Shown here piece after piece: positions 7,944 through 14,693 of a DNA stretch of 15,601 bases. Position 1 is the first letter of the stretch. Each line of letters starts with the position of its first letter. Under the pieces are notes generated by a model. That model did no database searches, had not been told where the DNA came from, and worked only from the letters and a program-made list of their open reading frames with translations. The DNA is from Niastella sp. (GTDB lineage Bacteria > Bacteroidota > Bacteroidia > Chitinophagales > Chitinophagaceae): positions 1-15,601 of the forward strand of contig JAJKIL010000303.1 of assembly GCA_021154515.1 (NCBI GenBank), given 5' to 3'. A program made the translations under genes and the position numbers.

Positions 7944-8450
7944 TTACAAACTCAATGATACCCGTTTGGCCAGCCAGCTATCTTTTACCGGTATCAGCCA
8001 TTTATTTTCCAGTTCTTCTTTTGTTTGAACCAGGTTGTTGAAGTAAAGCGTATCTGGTGAAATGAAATTATTATTGATTGCGTATTGCAATTGAGAGAGT
8101 GGCAACATTTGCACTTTATCTTTTACCTGAAACGTGAGCATTTGCCGGTCGAACATATTTACATTGAACAGCTGTTCAATTTGTTTTATGAGGCGAACCG
8201 AGCTGTCGGTGCTGCAACCGCTTACACCCGTAGCACGTTCATCGGCCATCAACACAACAAACTGACCAAAGAACAGGTTTCCATAACCTTTTACCGGGGC
8301 GCCATGCGATTGCCAGTTAGCGGCGAAATTATTTAGCAGCTCTTCAATATGCAAAGCTTCACTCATCATAAATAACCGGCTGCTTTGGTACACCCATACT
8401 CTTGAATCCGGAGCAAAATCGGCTGGTATCAGTTCTTTGTAGTCTATCAT
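7944..8450 (-). CDS. Conserved Bacteroidota protein of unknown function (168 aa)
   Basis: A soluble 168-residue protein without signal peptide or membrane segment. The most striking part is a motif DERATGVSGCSTD (70-82) preceded by a hydrophobic strand (FFGQFVVLMA), which looks like an active-site or ligand-binding turn; C79 is the only cysteine. I recall that relatives in Bacteroidota are often labelled 'ABC transporter ATPase', but there is no Walker A, signature or Walker B motif here, so that label is not supported. The gene is convergent with the histidine kinase, with three bases between the stop codons. The function is unknown. Confidence 0.85.
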   Translation of the reverse strand: MIDYKELIPADFAPDSRVWVYQSSRLFMMSEALHIEELLNNFAANWQSHGAPVKGYGNLFFGQFVVLMADERATGVSGCSTDSSVRLIKQIEQLFNVNMFDRQMLTFQVKDKVQMLPLSQLQYAINNNFISPDTLYFNNLVQTKEELENKWLIPVKDSWLAKRVSLSL

Positions 8451-8587
8451 GGTGCAAAATTAATACAAATCAATCAGATCGCCGTCATGGCAAAATTGAT
8501 TGTTAAACGTTATAAATCACAGGAATTACAACGTATATTACCGGTAAAAGTTTATTGCTGTTAAGAAAAAGAGGGGAGGCCGGGCGG

Positions 8588-8716
8588 CTAGAGTTTTAAT
8601 AAAATGAGCGGATACAAACCCATTAACAATATCACTATGAGAATGAAAATTCTCTCCAACCATTTTTTTTGCCTGGCAATGATCTTATCTTTCGCTGCTA
8701 ATGTTCCAATACTCAT
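8588..8716 (-). CDS. 42-residue single-pass membrane mini-protein, partial paralogue of the upstream gene
   Basis: ATG at 8716 to TAG at 8588-8590. The protein is MSIGTLAAKDKIIARQKKW followed by one membrane helix (LERIFILIVILLMGLY) and the end PLILLKL. The last 28 residues align without gaps to the end of the 97-aa protein encoded 26 bases upstream on the same strand, with 14 identities (Q, K, W, F, I, V, MGLY, ILLK). The N-terminal 'TLAAKD' also resembles 'ILATKKD' of that protein, so it looks like a copy that lost the coiled coil. The frame, spacing and similarity support either a real small gene or a recent remnant. The function is unknown. Confidence 0.6.
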   Translation of the reverse strand: MSIGTLAAKDKIIARQKKWLERIFILIVILLMGLYPLILLKL

Positions 8717-8742
8717 AGCCTTTTATATTTTAAGGGAACTGC

Positions 8743-9036
8743 TTAATGTTTTAATAATATGGTAGCATACAGACCCATGATCATTAATACGACAGTAATG
8801 AAGGTACTTAACATCCATTTTTGTTGGGAAAGCGAATGCTCCTTCATTTCATTGCGTAGACTGTGAATTTCTTCTTTTAATACAAAGAGATCTTTTTTTG
8901 TAGCTAATATTTCAGTTTTATTATTCAATTCGTCTTTTACTTTTATTTCAACATATTGGGTAAGGCATTCAGCTTCATTTCTACCCACCTTTTGCGCCAA
9001 CGCTTCATACAGCTTCGTTAGGGTTACCTTTTCCAT
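8743..9036 (-). CDS. Coiled-coil protein with C-terminal membrane anchor (DUF1640-like)
   Basis: I start this protein at the ATG at 9036 (97 residues, MEKVTLTKLYEALAQKVGR). The longer frame to 9156 would begin inside the ychF terminator and cross the promoter-like element at 9063-9070. The N-terminal half is charged (YVEIKVKDEL). It continues into a heptad-like coiled coil (ILATKKDLFVLKEEIHSLRNEM), a KW boundary and one membrane helix (LSTFITVVLMIMGLYATIL). This architecture resembles the poorly characterised DUF1640/CCDC90-like bacterial proteins; the assignment rests on pattern only. A shorter paralogue follows 26 bases downstream and is probably co-transcribed. Confidence 0.75.
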   Translation of the reverse strand: MEKVTLTKLYEALAQKVGRNEAECLTQYVEIKVKDELNNKTEILATKKDLFVLKEEIHSLRNEMKEHSLSQQKWMLSTFITVVLMIMGLYATILLKH

Positions 9037-9062
9037 TGATAGAGTATTTCTGATTAGTATAC

Positions 9063-9070
9063 CAAATATA
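9063..9070 (-). promoter_or_regulatory. -7 element upstream of the 97-aa membrane protein gene
   Basis: The minus strand reads TATATTTG, an exact match to the Bacteroidota -7 consensus TAnnTTTG, 26 bases before the ATG at 9036. No good TTTG is seen at the expected -33 distance. Confidence 0.35.
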
Positions 9071-9141
9071 ATAAAAAAAAATAAACTAATGAACGAAATT
9101 GATAAATATTTTAGCAAAACTGCTGATGTATATAGTACAAC

Positions 9142-9181
9142 AAAAAGGGCTATCACTTTATAAAACGTGATAGCCCTTTTT
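9142..9181 (-). terminator. Rho-independent terminator after ychF
   Basis: A perfect 15-base inverted repeat (AAAAAGGGCTATCAC, 9142-9156, and GTGATAGCCCTTTTT, 9167-9181) with a 10-base loop. On the minus strand it lies 24 bases after the ychF stop and ends in a T run. The symmetric A/T tracts would allow it to work on either strand. Confidence 0.9.
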
Positions 9182-9204
9182 GCTATTAATGTATTCGTTT
9201 AAGT

Positions 9205-10302
9205 TTACACGTTAAATCTAAAATGCATCACATCGCCATCCTTCACAATATACTCCTTACCCTCGATGCGCAGTTTACCGGCATCGCGGCAGGCGGCTTC
9301 TGAACCGTAGGTGATATAGTCGTTATAGGCAATTACTTCCGCCTTGATAAAGCCTTTTTCAAAATCAGTATGAATAACGCTGGCGGCCTGAGGAGCTTTC
9401 CAGCCTTCGTGGATCGTCCAGGCGCGAACTTCCTGCACCCCGGCGGTGAAATAGGTTTGCAGGTTCAGTAATTTATATGCTGAATGGATCAGACGATCAA
9501 GGGCGGGTTCTGTCATTTTGTATTCTTCCATGAACATCTGCTTGTCTGCAGGGTCTTCCATTTCACTGATCTGGGCTTCAATGTTGTTGTTCATGATGAT
9601 CACCTGTGCGTTTTCACCTTTAATGGCTTCCTGCAGGGCGTCTGAGAACTTGTTACCGGTATGCATACTTGCTTCATCCACATTGGCTACGTACAACACC
9701 GGTTTTTCAGTGAGCAGGAACAGGTCAGCAATGGCCGGGCGCTCTTCTTTGGTAAGTGCCAATCCACGAATGCTTTTGCCTTTTTCCAGGTGTTCTTTAC
9801 AACGAACCAGTACGTCGTATTCTACTTTCAACTTGGGATCGATGCGCGCCTGTTTTTCAACCCGGCTTATTTTCTTGTCAACACTTTCCAGGTCTTTCAG
9901 CTGTAATTCAATATCAATGATCTCTTTATCGCTTACGGGGTTGATGGCGCCTTCGTCACGTAAAATGTTCTCATCTTCAAAACAGCGAATTACGTGAATA
10001 ATGGCATCCACTTCGCGGATGTTACCCAGGAATTTATTCCCCAGTCCTTCACCCTTGCTGGCGCCACGCACCAGACCGGCAATGTCCACAATTTCAATCT
10101 GGGTAGGAACAATTCTATCAGGATGCACCAGTTCTGCCAGTTTTTGCAGGCGGGCATCGGGCACATCAACCAGTCCAACATTCGGATCGATAGTACAGAA
10201 ACGATAGTTGCTGGCTTGTGCTTTGGCACTGTTACTCACTGCGTTAAATAAGGTTGATTTCCCAACGTTCGGTAATCCGACAATTCCTGCTTGTAAAGCC
10301 AT
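9205..10302 (-). CDS. ychF: Ribosome-binding ATPase YchF (OLA1 family)
   Basis: A 365-residue member of the universally conserved YchF/OLA1 branch of Obg-like P-loop proteins, which bind ribosomes and hydrolyse ATP rather than GTP. G1 is GLPNVGKST (9-17) and the DIAG motif (G3) is present in VDIAGLVRGASKGEGLGNKF. The G4 position reads NVDE instead of NKxD, the known reason for the family's ATP preference. A helical arm follows (about residues 125-200) and the C-terminal TGS-like domain ends in DGDVMHFRFNV. Length and motifs are normal. The gene is monocistronic, followed by a strong terminator and divergent from spmAB. Confidence 0.98.
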   Translation of the reverse strand: MALQAGIVGLPNVGKSTLFNAVSNSAKAQASNYRFCTIDPNVGLVDVPDARLQKLAELVHPDRIVPTQIEIVDIAGLVRGASKGEGLGNKFLGNIREVDAIIHVIRCFEDENILRDEGAINPVSDKEIIDIELQLKDLESVDKKISRVEKQARIDPKLKVEYDVLVRCKEHLEKGKSIRGLALTKEERPAIADLFLLTEKPVLYVANVDEASMHTGNKFSDALQEAIKGENAQVIIMNNNIEAQISEMEDPADKQMFMEEYKMTEPALDRLIHSAYKLLNLQTYFTAGVQEVRAWTIHEGWKAPQAASVIHTDFEKGFIKAEVIAYNDYITYGSEAACRDAGKLRIEGKEYIVKDGDVMHFRFNV

Positions 10303-10352
10303 TTTCTAAGTTTTTAATTCTATGTTCTTCGTTTCTAGTTCCCGGGTCAATT

Positions 10353-10386
10353 GTTCTGAGTGGCTGATTTTCAGGAAACTCAGAAC
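10353..10386. repeat. Interrupted inverted repeat between ychF and spmAB
   Basis: GTTCTGAGT (10353-10361) pairs with ACTCAGAAC (10378-10386), and an inner CTGA/TCAG stem closes on a TTT loop (10364-10374). There is no T run on either side, so it is not a standard terminator. It could be an operator or a dispersed repeat; AACTCAGAAC recurs near 13979-13988. Confidence 0.5.
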
Positions 10387-10494
10387 CAGGAACGCAAAAC
10401 TGAAAACTGTTTTCGGCGCGCAAAGATAGGGTATTACCGGGTACTAATATATGGCCGGATTCCTTTATCTTCAACGCTTAATCTTATTTCCCTT

Positions 10495-11868
10495 ATGGCA
10501 TTGAGTCGCATCTGGAGCGCCTTTATTCTTATATCCATTTTAGTGGCTGTTTTTAAGTTTGCCGCCTGTGGTGAAAAGCAGATCTTCAGCTCCATGGTGG
10601 TGGGTAAAAAAGGCGATTCAGTGCAGGTGCAGATGAGCCCGGTTGCCGTGGCCAATGCAGCAAAGGCCGCTGCCCTGGATAGCAGTGGCCAGGTAGGCGC
10701 GGGTGATGTAAAAACCCGGATCCAGGTATCCAATGGTATTGTAGATACCTGTAAAGATGCGGTAACGCTGTGTATTGAATTAATAGGCATGCTGGCCCTG
10801 TTCATGGGTTTTATGAGCATTGCCGAAAGGGCGGGGGGCATCAACCTGCTGTCGCGGATCATCGGTCCTTTCTTCTCAAAGCTGTTCCCCGAGGTGCCCA
10901 AGGGCCATCCGGCCATGGGTCATATGATCATGAATTTTTCCGCCAATTTACTGGGGCTCGATAATGCGGCCACCCCTTTTGGGTTGAAGGCCATGCAAAG
11001 CCTGCAGGAGCTGAACCCAAAAAAAGACGTGGCCTCCAATGCCCAGATCATGTTCCTGTGTTTACATGCGGCGGGTTTCAATATTATTCCGGTAAGTGTT
11101 ATTGCCATCAGGGCGGCCCAGCATGCCAGCGATCCTACCGATGTGTTTCTGCCCTGTATGATCGTTACGTTTATCGGCACCATGACGGCCATGATCATCG
11201 TTTCGTTCAGGCAACAGATCAGGCTATTGCAACCGGTAATTGTTATGTGGGTGCTGGGAATTTCTGCGGTAGTGGCCCTGATCGTTTGGTATATTACCAC
11301 CCTGAGCGCCGGCGGTGTACAGTTCTTTAGCAGCGTTCTGAGCAATGGCCTGATCCTGCTGGTGTTCCTGCTGATCATACTGGGTGGACTTTATAAAAGG
11401 ATAAATATTTTCGATGCGTTTATAGACGGGGCCAAAAATGGTTTCGATACTGCTATTCGTATTATTCCTTATTTGGTGGGCATTCTGGTGGCTGTGAGTA
11501 TGCTGCGTACCAGCGGTACCTTCGATGTGGTGATCGATGGCATCAAAAACTTCTTTGCTTACCTGGGGGCCGATACCCGGTTTGTAGATGGATTGCCTAC
11601 GGCGTTAATTCGCCCGTTAAGCGGCGGCGCTGCCCGGGGTATGATGGTGAGCACCATGATCGCAAACGGTCCCGATTCGTTTGCCAGCCGTCTCTCCGGC
11701 ATTTTCCAGGGGGCATCTGATACTACCTTCTATGTAGTGGCGGTGTATTTTGGCGCCGTTTCCATAAAGGATACCCGGTATGCCATTGGGTCTATGTTAC
11801 TGGCCGACCTGGTAGGGGTAATTACCTCGATCGCCCTGGCCTATATCTTCTTTGGAAATATTAATTAG
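10495..11868 (+). CDS. SpmA-SpmB fusion, nucleoside-recognition (Gate) domain membrane protein
   Basis: A 457-residue polytopic inner-membrane protein made of two Gate-type (nucleoside recognition) domains. In Bacillus these correspond to the separate spore maturation proteins SpmA and SpmB. The first half carries LGLDNAATPFGLKAMQSLQ, the SpmA hallmark. The second half carries the SpmB pattern LPTALIRPLSGGAARGMM and GASDTTFYVVAVYFGAV. I start at the ATG at 10495 (MALSRIWSAFILIS, directly before the first helix), not at 10360, because the upstream extension crosses the inverted repeat and lacks family character. Between helix 1 and the SpmA core is a soluble insert (about residues 25-80). Bacteroidota do not sporulate, so the role must be something else, perhaps transport of a small molecule (inference). 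The gene is divergent from ychF. Confidence 0.92.
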   Translation: MALSRIWSAFILISILVAVFKFAACGEKQIFSSMVVGKKGDSVQVQMSPVAVANAAKAAALDSSGQVGAGDVKTRIQVSNGIVDTCKDAVTLCIELIGMLALFMGFMSIAERAGGINLLSRIIGPFFSKLFPEVPKGHPAMGHMIMNFSANLLGLDNAATPFGLKAMQSLQELNPKKDVASNAQIMFLCLHAAGFNIIPVSVIAIRAAQHASDPTDVFLPCMIVTFIGTMTAMIIVSFRQQIRLLQPVIVMWVLGISAVVALIVWYITTLSAGGVQFFSSVLSNGLILLVFLLIILGGLYKRINIFDAFIDGAKNGFDTAIRIIPYLVGILVAVSMLRTSGTFDVVIDGIKNFFAYLGADTRFVDGLPTALIRPLSGGAARGMMVSTMIANGPDSFASRLSGIFQGASDTTFYVVAVYFGAVSIKDTRYAIGSMLLADLVGVITSIALAYIFFGNIN

Positions 11869-12580
11869 CATCTTCACCATTTATGGCGGCAAACAGGGCT
11901 ACGATGTCTTTATCGAGCTCTACTATTTTATTGTGTAATTGAATGTGCTGATCAAGAAATGCGGCGCGGGCTTCATACATTTTGTCTACGAAATGGATCA
12001 GGTCGGAAAAAGCGCCTCTGAAATCATCAAAGTTCTCATCCAGCGTACAAATATCGATCTCCATGTTTTTATAATCCCTGATTATAGGGGAGAAATATTT
12101 ATCGTCGAACACGTCAAACAACTGTTCCAGTTGTTCCTGTTGTTTTTCAACGGTGGCAAACTCCTGTTCTGCTGCCCGCAATCCATCGATATACACATCG
12201 TAGCTGTGGTTAAAATTATGCAGCTCTGTAAGTAATGGCTGCGTATCGTAACAAACGCGTTCACTTTCATCAATTGATTCTATTTCATTATCTGTAAGCG
12301 GACCACCTTCCTGCAGGTAATGCAACATGGGGGTTAGCAACAGGTATTCGTTTTGCAGGTTGTTGAATATGCCCTGGCATTGTTGCAATATTTTATCGGT
12401 GCCTGTATAATAAGTATGTAACCGGGTCAATACATCTTTATAAGCTTGTGACCCATTGTGCAGTTCCACATATTTTTCTATCGCTTCCTGTTCTAAAGTG
12501 CTTAGCGGCGCTTCGCTTACATAATCCAGTTTAATAACATGGAAAGGGTGGTTAATGATCGTTGGTTTCATAAGCACCAT
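11861..12580 (-). CDS. Acidic helical protein of unknown function (239 aa)
   Basis: I do not recognise this protein. It has no signal peptide or membrane segment, is strongly acidic and appears almost entirely helical, with E/Q/L-rich stretches (EQEFATVEKQQEQLEQLF, AFLDQHIQLHNKIVELDKD) that suggest coiled coils or a helical bundle. The start may be the ATG at 12580 or the one at 12571 (MKPTIINHPF); the sequence does not decide. Its 3' end overlaps the 3' end of the convergent SpmA-SpmB gene by eight bases, so the two transcripts must overlap. A single-gene unit is likely. Confidence 0.75.
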   Translation of the reverse strand: MVLMKPTIINHPFHVIKLDYVSEAPLSTLEQEAIEKYVELHNGSQAYKDVLTRLHTYYTGTDKILQQCQGIFNNLQNEYLLLTPMLHYLQEGGPLTDNEIESIDESERVCYDTQPLLTELHNFNHSYDVYIDGLRAAEQEFATVEKQQEQLEQLFDVFDDKYFSPIIRDYKNMEIDICTLDENFDDFRGAFSDLIHFVDKMYEARAAFLDQHIQLHNKIVELDKDIVALFAAINGEDAN

Positions 12581-12674
12581 TTTACGGTATTATAAAGCTA
12601 CCGATAATTTCATGTACCCCGCACAAAAAAAATCCGCCTTCATTTTCAAGGTGTTTGAAGTACGCTAAAAGCAA

Positions 12675-12703
12675 AAGTCCTCCCGATTTACCGGGAGGAA
12701 CTT
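12675..12703 (-). terminator. Rho-independent terminator after the DeoR-type gene and SusD-like tail
   Basis: The stem CCTCCCG (12679-12685) with CGGGAGG (12692-12698) has a six-base loop and is extended by AAGT/ACTT around a one-base bulge. On the minus strand it is followed by ACTTTTGCTTTTAG, a T-rich tail. It would stop transcription coming from the regulator gene at 12815-13564. Confidence 0.75.
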
Positions 12704-12739
12704 AATTATATACTAATACCGTTTATCGTAATACGAAAA

Positions 12740-12814
12740 CTACCAGTACGGATTTTGCATGGCTTTCTGCATATCGTTTGGGGAAGTGCAGGTAGGCAAG
12801 GGCGTAATAGTTAA
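12740..12814 (-). pseudogene. Possible C-terminal remnant of a SusD-like protein
   Basis: Directly after the DeoR-type gene's TAA, in the same frame, 24 codons read LTITPLPTC then TSPNDMQKAMQNPYW and a TAG stop at 12742-12740. The ending (PLP...ND/Q...QNPYW) resembles the conserved C-terminus of SusD/RagB nutrient-uptake lipoproteins, which commonly end in 'QNPGY/W'-like sequences. A terminator follows 37 bases later. No other part of a SusD gene is present, so this would be the last piece left by a deletion that joined it to the regulator gene. The similarity is short and judged by eye. Confidence 0.35.
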
Positions 12815-13564
12815 TTACAGTACCTGAATGCCTGCATCGATGTACGGTTTTAATACCGGAGAATCGGGAGGTAATTCGGTGATCAGGATGTCTATGTCTG
12901 AAATATTGCAAATGTGAATGGGCTGCAGGGTGTTTATCTTTTCTGAAATGGTGCAGCACACTACTTTTTGTGAGGAGTCGATCATGATCTTCTTCAGCTG
13001 TGCTATTTCCCAGTCGTTTTCGGTAGTGCCTCGTTTTATATCGATGGCGTTTATGCCCAGGAAGCACAGGTCCGCATTTATATTTTTGATCTTGGCAATG
13101 GCTTCTGCGCCAATGGTGATCTTGGCATTTTTTGATACCCGGTCGCCGATCATTATCACTTCAATATTGGGATGTTGCATGTATTCGAGTATGGCTGGAA
13201 TACTGCCTGAAATGAATGTTGCTCTTAAGGCTGGGGGCAGGGCCCGGGCCATTTCAATAATGGTAGTGCCACCACTGGTGAGCACAAACATGCCATCCTG
13301 GATGAGTGCTGCGGCTTTTTGTCCAATTATCTTTTTCTGGTCCTGCGAGTACACGCTCAAACCGGAATAGGTTACGTCGTTAAAGGAATGGGAAAGGGCG
13401 CCGCCATGAACTTTTATCAGTTTGCCTTCGTCTGAAAGCTCCATTAAATCGCGGCGGATGGTGTCTTCCGACACCCGGATCTCATGACTAAGCAGGGAAG
13501 AAAGTACTTTATTGTGCAGGTTTACCTGATGCAGGATGTATGCCTGACGTTCTTTTTTCAGCAT
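12815..13564 (-). CDS. DeoR/GlpR-family transcriptional regulator
   Basis: A 249-residue repressor-type protein of the usual length for the family, which mostly senses phosphorylated sugars. The N-terminal winged helix-turn-helix (about 1-57) has the DeoR signature VSEDTIRRDLMELSDEGKL followed by VHGGA. The C-terminal sensor domain has the SGGTT phosphate-binding turn and the pattern LGINAIDIKRGTTENDWEIAQLKK. The usual 'D.SK' of the last sugar-phosphate motif is replaced by CTISEKIN, so ligand specificity may differ. A promoter-like TATATTTG lies at 13587-13594, and repeats upstream could be its own binding sites. The presumed target operon is not in the window; a SusD-like tail directly downstream suggests a lost carbohydrate-uptake operon. 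Confidence 0.93.
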   Translation of the reverse strand: MLKKERQAYILHQVNLHNKVLSSLLSHEIRVSEDTIRRDLMELSDEGKLIKVHGGALSHSFNDVTYSGLSVYSQDQKKIIGQKAAALIQDGMFVLTSGGTTIIEMARALPPALRATFISGSIPAILEYMQHPNIEVIMIGDRVSKNAKITIGAEAIAKIKNINADLCFLGINAIDIKRGTTENDWEIAQLKKIMIDSSQKVVCCTISEKINTLQPIHICNISDIDILITELPPDSPVLKPYIDAGIQVL

Positions 13565-13586
13565 AATCTGTTAGTTGGTTTCAACT

Positions 13587-13620
13587 CAAATATAAAGGGA
13601 ATGTGGCAAGAATACGCAAA
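13587..13620 (-). promoter_or_regulatory. Bacteroidota-type promoter of the DeoR-type gene
   Basis: The minus strand carries TTTG (13620-13617) and an exact -7 element TATATTTG (13594-13587), 22 bases apart, slightly wider than usual. Transcription would start near 13580, leaving a leader of about 16 bases. Confidence 0.45.
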
Positions 13621-13665
13621 AATGTAATTAAATATGGATAAATAACGCAAAATAAGGCGCGTATT
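13611..13665. promoter_or_regulatory. Candidate operator repeats of the DeoR-type regulator
   Basis: AATACGCAAAAA (13611-13622) and AATAACGCAAAA (13641-13652) form an imperfect direct repeat about 30 bases, roughly three helix turns, apart. GCGTATT (13659-13665) is the inverse of the first copy's AATACGC. The first copy overlaps the -33 element, which would suit autorepression. Confidence 0.35.
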
Positions 13666-13797
13666 TGAGTGTTATTTTATTGTAAGTGCGGTATTTTGCA
13701 GCAATGACATATGTAGGATGTAAGTTTTTAAGATTGGGTTGCAGGAGTTGACAGGTTGCCTTTTGTGAGCCTTGGACGTTTGGGGAAGTAAGGAGGA

Positions 13798-13821
13798 AGT
13801 TGACCAGTTGATCAGTTGACC
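13798..13821 (+). repeat. Octamer tandem array 3 (AGTTRACN x3)
   Basis: Units AGTTGACC, AGTTGATC and AGTTGACC followed by AGG. The array is preceded by a purine-rich stretch (13778-13797) similar to the one after array 2, and by a single AGTTGACAGG at 13746-13755. It has no adjacent plus-strand gene and lies inverted relative to array 4. Confidence 0.85.
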
Positions 13822-13857
13822 AGGTAAAAAGGTGGGATTGGGAAATCTACAGGGCAG

Positions 13858-13884
13858 GTTGATAGGGTTGATAAAGTTGATAAA
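13858..13884 (+). repeat. Short tandem repeat GTTGATARR x3
   Basis: Three nine-base units, GTTGATAGG, GTTGATAAA and GTTGATAAA, 37 bases after array 3. They share the GTTGAT core with the octamers but have a different period. Confidence 0.7.
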
Positions 13885-13998
13885 GGAAACTGGAAAAGTA
13901 TGATTGTTTGATATAGGTGAAAGGGCAGCCTTAATGAGTGGGCGAGTCCCTGCAACCCAGAAACTCAACGAACCCAAAAACTCAGAACTGTATTTCCT

Positions 13999-14030
13999 GG
14001 TTAACTGGTCAACTGGTCAACTCGTCAACC
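13999..14030 (-). repeat. Octamer tandem array 4 (AGTTRACN x4)
   Basis: Read on the minus strand, four bases after the outer-membrane protein's TAA, the units are GGTTGACG, AGTTGACC, AGTTGACC and AGTTAACC, then AGG. Position and orientation relative to the gene match arrays 1 and 2. Confidence 0.9.
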
Positions 14031-14034
14031 TATG

Positions 14035-14493
14035 TTATTTCAACGTAAATCGAATAGTAAGCGCAAAAGCATCCGGGATAAAATTGATCTCAGGAAGAAT
14101 GTCGAGCTCGGGTTTCCAGTCGAGGGAGAGATTGACGGGCGCATTGGTGAATTTGTAATCCAATCCTACAATACCGGTTGGGCCCAGGTAGGTATCGCCG
14201 TCCTGAAAACCAACATAGGCGCCACCGCCAATAAACCAGCTTAAACCGGGTGTGGTGAATTTGTTGTGCACTTCCAGCAAGCCGCCAAAACCAAAACGGT
14301 TGCCCCATGCTACAATACCTTCCAGCGCTGTTTTATCGGTAGCGAAGTATTTAACCGAAATGCCGTTGCTTAAAGTAGGAGAGGTGTTACCAAGCCGCAC
14401 ACCAGCTGCCAGGCGGTAGTCCTGCGCGGAAGCACGTTGGCTTACCAGCATAATCAATAATATAACGGGCAGGGTTATGGAGATCCTTTTCAT
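14035..14493 (-). CDS. Small outer-membrane beta-barrel protein
   Basis: A 152-residue exported protein. I start at the ATG at 14493 because it gives a clean signal peptide (MKRISITLPVILLIMLVSQ, then RASA with cleavage before QDYRL); the upstream ATG at 14529 would bury it. The mature part alternates polar and hydrophobic residues in short strands with many glycines and aromatics (GGLLEVHNKF, LSWFIGGGAYVGF, TGIVGLDYKF, ALTIRFTLK) and ends in a strand with a C-terminal LK. This is typical of eight-stranded OmpA/OmpW-like barrels found in many Bacteroidota. The exact role is not evident. The gene appears monocistronic and an octamer array follows directly. Confidence 0.82.
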   Translation of the reverse strand: MKRISITLPVILLIMLVSQRASAQDYRLAAGVRLGNTSPTLSNGISVKYFATDKTALEGIVAWGNRFGFGGLLEVHNKFTTPGLSWFIGGGAYVGFQDGDTYLGPTGIVGLDYKFTNAPVNLSLDWKPELDILPEINFIPDAFALTIRFTLK

Positions 14494-14693
14494 GAAAAAC
14501 AATTTTTGATTTTCAATGATAAAATACAATCTCTACAAACAGCTAAGGGGCGTATACGGCTGGCCGTTCTGCACACACCTGACCGTTATTAGCTGGTGTA
14601 TTGATCAATGGTTGAATTGATGGGAACGAAAATAATGCCAAATGTATTGATTAACTGACTGTTAATGTAATACCAGGGCGTTTTAACTAATAA
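14494..14693. other. Intergenic stretch upstream of the outer-membrane protein gene
   Basis: These 200 bases have no coding frame of note. A TATCATTG close to the -7 consensus occurs on the minus strand upstream of the ATG, but its TTTG partner is only 14 bases away, so I do not call a promoter. I see no terminator hairpin for the OstA-like gene. Confidence 0.4.

Larger units (their letters stand above)
13565..14034. other. Repeat-rich 470-base gap without a convincing gene
   Basis: From left to right it holds a promoter for the DeoR-type gene with upstream repeats (13587-13665), an A/T-rich stretch, octamer array 3 (13798-13821), a GTTGATARR triplet (13858-13884), the segment AACTCAGAAC (13979-13988) and octamer array 4 (13999-14030). 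The frames across it have no recognisable protein character. Confidence 0.6.

Noticed and set aside
9037..9156. N-terminal extension of the 97-aa protein (start at 9156)
   Set aside because: It would begin inside the ychF terminator stem and cross an exact TAnnTTTG element. The hydrophobic extension is A/T-rich low complexity.
9518..9997. 159-residue plus-strand frame opposite ychF
   Set aside because: Serine-rich antisense shadow of a highly conserved gene.
10360..10494. Upstream extension of the SpmA-SpmB protein
   Set aside because: It covers the interrupted palindrome and has no similarity to family N-termini; the ATG at 10495 stands right before the first helix.
10434..10916. 160-residue minus-strand frame opposite spmAB
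   Set aside because: Antisense shadow without signal, domain or context.
12723..13067. 114-residue minus-strand frame overlapping the DeoR-type gene
   Set aside because: Shadow frame rich in R, H and K without family character; the DeoR frame is intact.
13672..13977. 101-residue minus-strand frame in the repeat-rich gap
   Set aside because: Its codons are made by the repeats, it lacks protein-like composition, and no signal or domain is seen.
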